From Phytopythium helicoides (Eukaryota; Oomycota; Peronosporomycetes; Pythiales; Pythiaceae): a stretch of 64,000 bases of DNA. Both the position numbers and the translations under genes were made by a program. The stretch lies in NCBI GenBank assembly GCA_024867545.1, contig JANFNE010000022.1, positions 682,001 through 746,000 on the forward strand, read 5' to 3'. Positions 1-9,889 of this stretch are shown one piece after another. Positions within the stretch are counted from its first letter, which is position 1. Each line of letters begins with the position of its first letter. The notes below the pieces were generated by a model. It saw nothing but the letters and a program-made list of their open reading frames with translations. It made no database searches and had not been told where the DNA came from.

Positions 1-928
1 GCTGCCTACGTACTCGCTGCACACAGGTCACCGGGAATTGGTTGTTAGCGGCAATATCCCAGATACGCAGTTGGCTGCCTGGCGCCGCGCTGTGTGTGGT
101 GAGTGGCCAGCTCGTCAGCTAGAACTTTCTTGATAAAGGAGTACTCGGCTGTCGGCACGCACCCGACGGTCGCGGCAACCGTGTCTCGCCCGAGTAGCTT
201 GACTGCGTGCAGCGGCAAACGACTAGTGTCCTTGTTCTCTGTGTCGCCGCATGGATCTAGTGAGACCACTGGTCGTAGCATCCTCGCGCCCAAAACTACC
301 ACGAACCGATGGTGGAGATGTTCATGGACTCGTCCAGCGAGATCCACGCGAGCGCGCCGCTCGTGCTGGCGCTCACAGGCGGCTCCGCCCGAGTCGCTCA
401 CGTCCAGACTCGTGGCTCCGAAGTCTCCGAAGACCTTGGCCCAGTGCGGCAGCTCGACGCGCGCGAGCATGGCCCCTCCGTCCTCCTGCACGCGGAAGGC
501 GCGCAGTCCGCCGGCCGAGGACGCCGAGACCAGCAGCCGCTCGCCTCCGTCCACGCGCACGAAGCGCAACGCGGCCACGTCTCCGTCGTGCTCGGCCTGC
601 GCCACCGGCGGCGAGCTCGCAGCCGCTGCCAGCGCTCGTGAGCTCCTCCCTGCTAACCTACACGAAAACGAAGCGCTGGAGACCCACCGGAGGTCGTCGA
701 GCGGCGTCGGCGCGTGCAGCGACACGTGGTTGACCTGTGGGCGGCGCTCGTGAGCGGAGACCGCGGCGAGTTCGGCGGCCACAGAGCGCGCACCCGGTTG
801 TCCCAGCCGCCGACGGCCACGAGCGGCAGTGAGGCGGCCGCGCGGCCGTCTGCAGACACGCGCAGGCCACTGGCGACGTCCAGCGCGGCCGCCTTGGCGC
901 TCACGAAGTGCGTCGACGCGCGGCTCAT
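1..928 (-). CDS. NUP43: Nup43-like WD40 nucleoporin, 3' part beyond window
   Basis: Likely component of the Nup107-160 (Y) complex of the nuclear pore, by family resemblance. Reading from the ATG at 928, a GGWDN blade is followed by HDGDVAALRF, SASSAGGLRAF, a LAWISLDESMN blade, then LHAVKLLGRDT and QLRIWDI at the left edge. The order matches the Nup43 propeller (GSWDN, HGDVMDLQF, LHAVTFL, QLKIWDF). Two short introns fit: one at about 235-305 starting GTTCGT and one at about 95-165 starting GTGCGT with acceptor CACACAG; splicing them restores the ENKD...LHAV and TVGAAPGSQLRIWDI joins. Two other frame breaks, near 785 and 375, are one-base changes with no splice signals. The C-terminal blades lie outside the window. 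A different small WD40 protein is possible. Confidence 0.6.
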
Positions 929-979
929 GGCGGCGGTTCAATGCTGCATTCAGGTGGGGGGAGGGCGTGGGGATGATAT

Positions 980-2346
980 TTACAGAATTGCATTTACGCG
1001 GCGGTGACCTAGCGCCGCGAGGGCGTCGAGCAGCACGCGGCGGTGCTGCATGAGCCGGTCGCGTACAGGCTCGCATCTCCTCCGGAGTCACGACCAGGGA
1101 CGCTGCTGTGCAGCTTGAGGAAGATGCTGCGAGCGAGGACCACGCGCGGCTGCCGGTCGAGGGCTCCGCGAACGGCGCGGACGCTGATGGCCGCCGACAC
1201 GTCCAATCGAAGCTGCTCGTCCGTCGCGTACGGACGCAGCTCGTCCTTCTCCACGGCGTGCACCACGATGGTCGCTTCTCTTCGTCGACGACGTCCGCCT
1301 CGCGGTGCTCGGAGAAAATGACGCCGTTCGACTCGACGAGCAGCCCACCGGGAAGAGAGCTCACCCGGCGGTGGTGCGTGATCCCGTGGCGCAGGAGCTC
1401 CGGTACCGCGTCCACAGGCCTCGGTGACGGTGCAGTCGCCGTTAACTTCCGAGATGACGACGTCTTGCTCAGCCAGCACGGCGCAGAGCGCATCGAAGAC
1501 AGCCTTGACACTCATGCTTGTGTCGAGTCGCAGTGCCGCGAACTCGGTCGAGCAAGTGTCCCCCGTCGGATGTCACGTGCGCCGACTGCTCATGGCATGG
1601 GAGCGTGTCTGGATCGAGGAACAATGTGCGGTTCTCCATAAAAATCCTTGCGTCTCGTAGGACGCGAGCGCGCATGCTCAAGAGCGTCTTCACGCGGCTC
1701 TCCGGGTCCTTTGGCAAGCAGATCGCGCGGTCCAGAGGAAGCATGAGTGGCTGTTTCAACTGCTCGACCACCCAACGAGATCAGTCGCTGCTACTTCAAA
1801 GACACGAGATGAAGGAAGCATGGCGCACCGAGAGATTGGACATGGCCGATAGCGCGCGAGCAACCGCCAATTGCTGCTGGTAAGCGAGCTCACGCATCTT
1901 GGAGTTGACGAGCAGCTGCTTGTCGATCGACGTCAGGTTTGCCGCTCTGGCGCACCGCCTGTTGCTTCAGGAGATCCGCGTACGCCTCTAGCTGTGGCAG
2001 CTCGCTCATGAGCCTCTCGATCTCGTTCTGCGCATACTCTCGCGTGAGCCGAAAGGTTAGGCGACGAACTCCATTACAGCGAGTCACTCACCCTCCGGGC
2101 CGTGTACGTGCGCAGCCTCAACGGCTGAGGCGACGGTGGTGCTCTGGCCTTCAAGCTCGCCTTCTTGATCTTCCCACTTCTTGTCGGGGGCTTCCGCCTC
2201 CGCGTCCACTCGGCCGAAGGCGACTCCCAGCCGTCCATCGACATGGCGGGTTCACAGTCCACCACCAGCCCCGTCACGCTGCCCACATCGCTGCACGTGC
2301 TGTCCGAGTCCTCGAGCATAGTCGGCGGGTTCGCGGTTGAGCGCAT
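980..2346 (-). CDS. Oomycete M96-like (mating-specific-like) family protein
   Basis: Member of a large oomycete-specific family, named after the M96 mating-specific protein; biochemical role unknown. From the ATG at 2346 an acidic and then basic N-terminus is followed, after an intron of about 55 nt (near 2086-2031, GTGAGT donor), by a coiled-coil stretch (NEIERLMSELPQLEAYADLL). A second intron near 1840-1765 leads to the family core PLDRAICLPKDPESRVKTLL and FLDPDTLP, then SVKAVFDAL, GGLLVESNGVIF, ATIVVHAVEKDELRPY and a helical end RVLLDALAAL. In the last exon the family pattern moves between frames four times, near 1545, 1420, 1275 and 1060, each by one base. Either the sequence has base errors or this is a recent pseudogene. 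The family call is firm, the intactness is not. Confidence 0.6.
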
Positions 2347-2648
2347 TTCCTGCCAGCGACCGCGAAAGTTGTCGAATGCGCATCGGAGGGCAGCAGGTTA
2401 CTGTACCGACTTTGGCCCAAGAAGAGTGAGTCATCCGAAATTGCCCCACGCACGCGCGTTCATAGGTCGATGCCACGATGACGCGCGACGACTGGCATCG
2501 ATTGCATCTCCGCTTTGCATCGCTTGACTGGACGCAACTTCTTCCTGCAGGCGCAGCAAAGGGATGAGCATTTGGGGGTTTGGCAGATCGATGAGTGACC
2601 ACTTTCATCTCTCCAACAATCCCAATCTAAGGCTCTCTCTTTCTCTCT

Positions 2649-4201
2649 CTACTGATTCCTCTGAGCTGCGTCGAAGACCTCGTCGACTTGCTCGGCGATG
2701 ACACGCGCGATGTAGGCGTCGCCGACCGCATTCCAGACTGTACGCACACGGTCGACGAACCAGTCCATGGGCACGAGATAGCTAAAGGATGCGGGCATTG
2801 GTGAGGCAGGGTACACGGTCTGCCACACCTGAGTAGATGATGGCGAGGCTCGAGCTCGTGATTGGCGCCGTACCCAGCGACCCCAATAGCGAGATAAGCA
2901 AGATGAGCGACACCTGCCACCAGCCAAGGTCCAGATCGTTTTCTGCTGTGGCTACGAGGAACACCTTACGGCCACAAGGAAGTACATGGCCGCACCGTAC
3001 TTGTGTGCGCTGCAGCCGATGGTGGCGACGAAGTGGAAAAGACCTCGAGACACTTCGCGGGTCGCTTCGACGCAACGCAGGCGTCACGGGGAGTGTTGCC
3101 CATGGACGAAGCACACCCGAGCGTGAATAGAGCAGCTGGGATCATGGCGCGTATGTACGGAAATGGGTTCGTGAGGATCGCGAGATAGAGCGCAATAGGG
3201 CAGACTACCAGCTCCACAATCGTGACGGCGATGAGAAACCCGAGCAGCATAACGCCGACGTGGGTTGGCTGGACAAAGATCCCGCTACGAGTGAGAGAAC
3301 AGCCAGTGGGCTCCAGTCGATCAGCGTCTTGATGATCACAAAGAAGATGTGGTTCATCTGCATCAGCACCGCGAGCAGTAGACTTTGCTCACGTGTACTG
3401 ACCTTGACGGCGGCAGTGCCGAACACAACTGAGAAGCCGATGACACTCAGCAGTCTGCCGTCCTGGAAGCTCTCAAAAATGTCGGCGAGGATACCGCTGA
3501 TCTGGCTCGTCACAGATGACCCAGAGCGCATAGCAGAGTTGCCAAGCACAACACTTGTGAGGTCGATCACCTGAAGTTTCGTGCTCTTCTCAGAGCTCAC
3601 GGAGGAGCAGCGGATGATGCCAGTCGAGTCATTTGCGGCCCAGAATCTGCCGTCTCCGCATTGCACGCCCAGGAATCCCGTTGCAGCGGCACTAGATCCG
3701 TGCCCAACACTCGAGTGGAGCTGGCGGAGCACCATCGCGATCCCCATGGACAGCATCGCTGACATCAGCGACATCCCGATGAAGTACACGGCAGTGCCTG
3801 TTCCGATGATAGAGACCTTCCCTACGAGCACCGTATCTGCGACTCCAGTGATGAGGCTCGTAACGATCATGGGCATGCCGAAGCACTTGAGCATGTGAAG
3901 AAACATGACTCCAGAAAGGTTGACCAGTGCAGTCACATCTGTCGACACTTGGAGGCTCGACAGCAAGGCGCCGAGAAGTACGCCGAAGGAAGTCACGATG
4001 AGGATCAGTTCTGTCGGATCTCGCAGCACGGCACAGCGTCGTTCCTCACCAGCATACAAAGTTTCGGGGAGCATTGGAACCGACGGCTTTCGGTGCAACT
4101 CCGTGAAATGTCCAGTCCGATGGATTCGCTCGGCGTCGAAGATCCGCATCGTCATCGTGGCCATCGACTGGGAACAGCACGACGTCCGAGTTCGTCTTCA
4201 T
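2649..4201 (-). pseudogene. SLC1-type dicarboxylate/amino acid:cation symporter, inverted and frameshifted copy
   Basis: Homologue of the two plus-strand symporters downstream, on the opposite strand. The N-terminal half (from ATG 4201 or 4164) is open and has the family landmarks MLKCFGMPMIVTSLITGVAD, VGKVSIIGTGTAVYFIG, the cysteine-bearing outer loop, and SFQDGRLLSVIGFSVVFG. The C-terminal half carries conserved blocks in successive frames: LTNPFPYIRAMIPAALF, TLPVT, FLVATAENDLDLGWWQ, LGSLGTAPIT and MPASFSYLV, with at least five one-base shifts between about 3250 and 2810. This is more damage than in the sister copies (one break each), so true decay is plausible; clustered base errors are the alternative. 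If expressed intact it would be a plasma-membrane Na+-coupled carrier. Confidence 0.65.
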
Positions 4202-4348
4202 GCTCACTTAGCAGTTACGGGGGACTTGATATCTCAAAAGTCAGTCACTATGACCAAGCAGTCTCGTTCACAACTTTTGCCTCCTCTTGGAGCCTTCTCT
4301 ATTTTCCTACTTGACTTCCCTGGCTGGTGGCTGTAAGGCTGTCGCGAT

Positions 4349-5318
4349 TTACTCGGCCTTGGGTGCGCGGCGGCGCTTGGGCTTGCCGTCCGCCGTGGGT
4401 GTCGAGGGCTTGCTACCGCTGTCGACCTTGGTATCCTCGCCCTCGTCCTCCGAGTCGCTGCGGATGTCCTTCTCGACGTTGCCGTCGCCGAGCGCCTTGA
4501 TAACCATGCGCACAATGAGAACGCCCCAGTAGATGTGCAGCACGAGCAGCAGCGAGAGGAAGGAGAAGAAGCCACACCAAACGTAGTACCAGATGTGGGC
4601 CTCGATGCCGTAGAAGACGCCGGCGTTGAAGATGGGCACGAGGATCTGGTCGTAGGCGTTGTAGTACACGCTGAGCAGGATGTTGGTGGCGAAGAAGTAC
4701 CAGCGCACGATGAACCAGACGAGCGCGAAGAACCCAAAGGTGATGTTGGCGATGAGCTCGTGCTCGAGGTAGACGAAGAACTTGGCCGTCTCGAGCAGCA
4801 GGTCGTTAACGTCGTGCAGCATGAGCACGCAGATGCCGACGCGCGTGAGGTCAAAGTAGTAGGAGAAGACCATGAGCGAGATGGTGGCGAAGTGGTGCAC
4901 GAGCATCTCTGCGTTGTCCTTTCGCTTGACCTTGTAGTGGCTGTTGGTGAGCTGCAGCATGAAGTCGACGCTCTGGAACCAGAACGAGAGGTAGATCATG
5001 TAGTACCAGCGCAGGTTCTCGGGGCGCCTCGTAGGGGAAGACCTCGAAGTACTCGTCCGGGTTGAAGAACCAGCTCTTGTCGTGGCCGACCGAGAACCCG
5101 AGCAGGAAGAAGGCGCCGACCGCCGCGTTCTTGTAGAGCGACTCGCGGCACTTGTCGCGCTTGTCAGGCGTGAGCCACCGGCGGCGGATGATCCAGTCCA
5201 CGAACGGCGAGATGAAGAGCTTGTCGGTCACCATGTGGTACGCGTACAAGCCCACGAAGGCCAGCGCCAGGCGCTGCAGCTCCCACGAGGGCTCGCACTC
5301 ACGGAAGAAGCACGGCAT
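4349..5318 (-). CDS. LAG1: Ceramide synthase (LAG1/TLC domain)
   Basis: N-acylates sphingoid bases to ceramide in the ER membrane. Several hydrophobic segments surround the Lag1 motif: VHHFATISLMVFSYYFDLTR followed by GICVLMLHDVNDLLLETAKF, with the two catalytic-type histidines (HH) and the LHDxxD block all present. Conserved upstream blocks are FVDWIIRRRWLT and WFFNPDEYFEVFPYEAPENL. The C-terminus is acidic and then basic (EDEGEDTK, PKRRRAPK), usual for ER-resident members. One extra C in a CCCC run near 5028 breaks the frame between the PYEAP block and LRWYYMIYLSFW; removing it gives one continuous protein of about 320 residues, near family length. No intron is needed. It sits between two symporter copies, with no obvious functional link. 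Confidence 0.9.
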
Positions 5319-5961
5319 GGGCCAAGGCGGGGGGAGTCGAGTCGACGTGGCGGCCGGAGGGCGAGTTCGAATGTGAGGGGGGGAGCGGGCACTGGCGGGA
5401 GGTGCCGGTCGCGGGCTTGTGGGAAGCGATAGCCTCTGGGAATAGATATGTCGTCTTGCGTTAACGTGACTATTTGAAATGGACTTGGTACCTGTGGGAA
5501 TAGATGGACCTCCAGCTTTGCGTCCGCGAGATTGCTGTCAGCATGGCATTTCGCAGACGCGGACATGCAAAGAGCGGACGCAATGGACGTATACAATAAA
5601 CAAGAGTAATCGGAGCGTAGCCATGTCGACCGCGTCACCTTCGAAATCCACCCGCCACGTACGCAATGTATCAGCGTATCATGCCAACTCCATCCAACCC
5701 GCCGACAGCTACAGGTGCGAGGATGCCTCGCACATGGAGGTGCACTGGGTGCGACGGCGGCAGCAATGGCGGCAGCAGTGGCGCCGTCATGAGCGCATTC
5801 CCGCGCTCGACGCCTCGCTGGCGCAAAGGGACAGCAGCAAGCGACGCCCCATGCACAGCGTGAGGCGGTTATCGCCTGCTCGGGTGAAGCGGCGCTCGTT
5901 TCGACCTGGACAGCTCTTGACCAAAGCCGTCACTTTCCTCGCCTGCACCATGGCCAAGCGC
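5319..5961. other. Intergenic, divergent promoter region
   Basis: This lies between the divergent ceramide synthase and second symporter genes. I see no conserved coding pattern, RNA gene or repeat. It should hold both promoters. Confidence 0.5.
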
Positions 5962-7659
5962 ATGGCAGGCATCGTGCTGCTCAACACCGGACCCGACCGT
6001 CGACCTCTCGGGCGAGGGCCACCACGGACACGATGGCCCCGACGTGATCACCCCCACCGAGTCGATCGGCATGCCAGGCGACTATACCCACCACGACGAT
6101 GACTACATGTACGCGCACGGACGCAAGATCGAAGACGCTGATCGGCTGTCCAAAGGGGGCGCGGGCACCCCCGAGCGATTCCTTCGCCGCCCCGAGGAGG
6201 CTCCCGCCGCGTATCCCGACCAAGAAGAGCGAAGCTGTGCCTTTCTGCGGCAGCCAACTGTGCAGATCTTGTTTGGGGCCTTCTTCGGCGTGCTTCTCGG
6301 CGCGCTGCTGTCGTCGCTTGGGGTTTCCAAGGACGTGAGTGCGCTCGTGAACCTGCCTGGCGCCATCTTCCTCCAAGTGCTCAAATGCTTCGTGATCCCC
6401 ATGATTTTCACGAGCCTCACAACAGGCGTCGCAGACCTCGTGCTGCTCGGAAAAGTCTCGGTTATCGGTACGCAAACCACCGCGTATTTCATCGGCTTCT
6501 CGACCGTCGCATCCGTCCTATCCATGGTGATCAGCATGTCACTGCGCACGTTACACCCAGACAGCGTACACTCGTCGATCGAAGAAGACACTGCACTTCT
6601 CAACGTCAAGTGCGCAGATGGCTCGGTTTGGGCCACCAACGGGACGACAGGCGTCATGACATGTTCATCAGTAATCAATGATGACTCCAGTGCAACCGAG
6701 GTGACGCTGCGAATGGTCGATCTGACAGGTGTCATTCTCGGAGACTCAACGGCGAACGCTGCCGCATCCATCACGACTCAGATCACCAGCATCCTTTACG
6801 AGTTGCTGCCGCAGAACATCTTCGCAAGTTTTCAAGATGGCACACTGCTGAGTGTAATCACGTTTTCGGTTGCTTTTGGCGCAGCGGCGGTCAAAGTTAG
6901 CCGTCGCGAGCACAGTCCGCTGCTTGCGGTACTATATCAGATGAACAAGGTCTTCTTCACGATCATCGGCGTCTGATTGATTTCAGCCCGATCTTCGTGT
7001 GCTCACTCGTCGCTGGATCGCTGTCAAGCCAGTCGCTCCTCGCTGAAGCCATCACACACGTCGGTATCATGATGCTCGGCTACTTCATCACGGTCTTTGT
7101 CTTCGAGTTCATCTTTCTCCCAGCCGTTCTGTGGTTCACGCTCCGAAAGAATCCATTCCCGTACATGCGAGCCATGATCCCAGCTGCCCTTTTCGCATTT
7201 GGGTGCTCGTCGTCTCTGGTGACCCTGCCAGTCACGCTTCGTTGCGTAGAGTCGTCCCGCGAGGTTTCGCGCCAGCTACTGCACTTTGTGCTCACGATTG
7301 GCTGCACCGCGCACAAGAATGGCTCTGCGATTTACTTTCCGGCAGCCATGGTGTTCCTGGTAGCAACCGCCGAGGAACAGCTTGAAATCGGTGGGGTCGA
7401 GGCTGCTCTGATTGTGATCGTCTCGATTCTCGGCTCTATCGGTGCGGCCCCTATCACCAACTCAAGTCTTGTGGTTATCTACTCCATTTGGGAAACGGTC
7501 TACCCAGGGGTTCCCATGCCGGCATCATTCAGCTATCTCGTGGCGATTGCGTGGTTTGTGGGCCGCTTCACCACCGTCTGCAACATCATTGGAGACACGT
7601 ACGTTGCGCGGATTATCGCCGAGCAAGTCGATGAGACCTACAGCATTGGGCAGGAGTAG
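5962..7659 (+). CDS. SLC1-type dicarboxylate/amino acid:cation symporter, copy 2
   Basis: Secondary carrier of the glutamate/neutral amino acid/dicarboxylate (SLC1) family in the plasma membrane. An N-terminal cytosolic tail ends in DVITPTESIG, shared with copy 3. Landmarks in order: LLGALLSSLGVSKDVSALV, FLQVLKCFVIPMIFTSLTTG, VIGTQTTAYFIG, an outer loop with two cysteines, SFQDGTLLSVITFSVAFGAA, FGCSSSLVTLPVTLRC (HP1 serine-rich loop), TIGCTAHKNGSAIYF (TM7), LGSIGAAPITNSSLV (HP2) and GRFTTVCNIIGDTYVARII (TM8). TM7 lacks the usual NMDGT. One base is missing near 6973, where TIIG should continue into LIDFSPIF; a possible second indel lies just after the ATG at 5962. Substrate cannot be told from sequence. 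Confidence 0.85.
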
Positions 7660-7861
7660 AATTGTAGGAGCGAAGAAGCTGGGTTGAACATGCACACCAC
7701 AAGGCGTGAGCACGTCACACCATGCATACCGATCGTTATTCCCCCGGCGACTGTCCGCGGGCTGTCTGTTGAGCAAATGCCAGCGCCAGAAAATATAACC
7801 GATGGCGCTTTGCGCAATTTGGTCGGGCAGTTCTTAGATAGAGCTCAAGAAGTCGCTTGCG

Positions 7862-9533
7862 ATGCGTCCAGGCAGTAGTCAACCGCGCTTCGTGCTTTAC
7901 GAAAACTCCGAGGCCATCAACAGACATGGCGAGGATGTGATCACACCCACCGAGTCGATCGGCGTGCCTGAGCACTACACCGATGCAAATACGTACACTC
8001 ACCTGCGCAAGTTCGGTCGCGAGTCCGCCTCGGGGCTAGCTTCGCCGAATCGGTTCCTCCAGTCGGACAGAGCAGACAACGCGTACCCAGACTATCCGGA
8101 GGAAGATCGACGCTGCGCCTTTCTTCGCCAACCCACGACAATGATTCTCATTGGAGCCTTTGCTGGTGTGCTGTTTGGTATCTTGTTGTCAAGTCTCAAA
8201 GTTTCTTCAGATGTTACCGCGATTGTGAGTCTGCCGGGAAGCATCTTTCTCCAAGTCCTCAAGTGCTTTGTGATGCCCATGATCTTCACGAGCTTGACCA
8301 CCGGTGTCGCGGAAATCGTTGTCATCGGGAAGGTGTCTGTTATCGGCACCAAAACAGCTCTGTACTTCATTGGTCTCTCCACGGTTGCGGCGATTCTTTC
8401 GATGGGGATCGCCATGATGTTTCGAAACTTGCACCCAGATACAGTGACCTCACAGGTCGAGTCCAGCACAGCTTTTCTCAAGGTCAAGTGCGCCGACGGC
8501 AAGTTTTGGGCGGCCGATTCGAAAACTGGAGCGGTCAGCTGCACTTCGGCGACGAACACTGCATCTAGCAGCTCTGTCACTTTACAGATGGTTGATCTGA
8601 CGGGCGTGATCCTAGCAGATGCAACCGAGAGTGCTGCAACGTCTATCACGACTCAAATCACGAGCATTTTGTACGAGCTCTTGCCGATCAACATCTTTGC
8701 GAGCTTCCAGGACGGCACACTGCTCAGCGTGATCTCGTTCTCGCTCATCTTTGGCGCAGCTGCAGTCAAAGTTAGCTCCCGCGAGCACAGCCCATTGCTT
8801 GCTGTGCTCAATCAAATGAACAAAGTGTTCTTCATTGTCATCAAGAACCTGATCGACTGGAGTCCACTAGCCGTGGTGTCGCTCGTGGCTGGGTCGCTGT
8901 CGAGCCAGTCGCAGCTCGCATCGTCGATCACGCATGTGGGCATCATGATCCTCGGATACCTACTGTCGGTGCTTATCTTCGAGCTGGTGTTTCTTCCGTT
9001 CGTCATTTGGCTCGCAATCCGCAAGAATCCCGTTCCCGTACATGCGCGCCATGCTTCCCGCGGCGATGTTTGCGTTTGGCTGCGCTTCGTCCATCGCAAC
9101 CCTTCCCGTGACGCTGCGGTGCGTCGAGACGACGCACGAGGTGTCGCGTGGGCTGCTGCACTTCGTGGTGACAATTGGCTGCAGCGCACACAAGAATGGC
9201 GCGGCCATGTACTTCCCAGCGGCCGTGGTGTTCCTGGTGACGACGTCCGAGGAGCAGCTGTCGCTGGGCTGGTGGCAGCTGTCGCTCATCGTGTTCATCT
9301 CGCTGCTGGGGTCGTTGGGCACGGCGCCGATCACCAACTCGAGCCTGGTTGTCATCTACTCGGTGTGGCAGACCGTGTACCCGAGTGCGCCCATGCCCGC
9401 GTCCTTCAGCTACCTCGTGGCCATCGACTGGCTGCTCGACCGCTTCAGCACGGTCTGCAACGTCGTGGGCGACACGTACGTCGCGCGCATCATCGCCGAG
9501 GGCGTCGACGAGACCTACGACGTCCCGCATTAG
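7862..9533 (+). CDS. SLC1-type dicarboxylate/amino acid:cation symporter, copy 3
   Basis: Closest sister of copy 2 and the best preserved of the three. The ATG at 7862 opens a tail with GEDVITPTESIG, followed by the SLC1 order: LFGILLSSLKVSSDVTAIV, FLQVLKCFVMPMIFTSLTTG, VIGTKTALYFIG, a cysteine-bearing outer loop, SFQDGTLLSVISFSLIFGAA, NLIDWSPLAVVSLVAGS, FGCASSIATLPVTLRC, TIGCSAHKNGAAMYF, LGSLGTAPITNSSLV and DRFSTVCNVVGDTYVARII. The single frame break is near 9030, where one extra C turns the shared NPFPYMRAM into another frame; the remaining 490 bases to 9533 are open. The unusual TM7 motif AHKNG and the arginine after the TM8 NVxGD block are shared with copy 2. A local duplication best explains the cluster. 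Confidence 0.88.
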
Positions 9534-9642
9534 CATCCAGCCGCTCGGTAATGAAGCGCAGCATGTGTTGCCTTTCTCGATTTGCTTTCCCCCCTTGGCA
9601 AGTTGAAGTGATGGATACAGGTAGCTGAAGCAGTGACGCTGC

Positions 9643-9728
9643 CACGGTAAACCTGCGCGTGCATTTGCACCGCCCGCAGGCGACGAAGTCGTTGTCCTCC
9701 CAATAGCTAGGGACATGGTAGTGGAGTC
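9643..9728. repeat. Left terminal inverted repeat of the Fanzor element
   Basis: Starts at ACGGTAAACC and runs to GGTAGTGGAGTC. It pairs with the right end at 12046-12146 over nearly all of its length, with scattered mismatches and one gap near the middle. Confidence 0.8.
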
Positions 9729-9730
9729 GT

Positions 9731-9878
9731 AGCAGAAGAAGTTGTGATGCTAGTGAGGATTCGAACGAGAGATCACGCCGTTGGAGAGCGAAAGAGCGGT
9801 GACAGTATCCGCCCCCTTCTCTCTCCAACGGTGCGATCTCTCGATCAATTCCTCACTAGCATCACAACTTCTTCTGCT
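9731..9878. repeat. Long palindrome between element end and Fanzor start
   Basis: The left arm is 9731-9790 and the right arm 9819-9878, with a loop of about 28 bases. The outer 29 bases of each arm are perfectly complementary (AGCAGAAGAAGTTGTGATGC and on); the inner 30 bases pair with a few mismatches. It ends 11 bases before the ATG of the nuclease gene, so a transcript would start with or contain a strong hairpin. It may be a regulatory hairpin, a nested miniature element or a structural RNA. Confidence 0.85.
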
Positions 9879-9889
9879 CTGTCGCGATC

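Noticed and set aside
45..1511. 488-codon open frame across the Nup43-like and M96-like genes
   Set aside because: It mixes two genes and intron sequence; conserved blocks of each gene lie partly in other frames.
9755..9790. GGATTCGAAC sequence resembling a tRNA T-loop
   Set aside because: It lies inside the long palindrome and no acceptor, D or anticodon arms can be formed around it.
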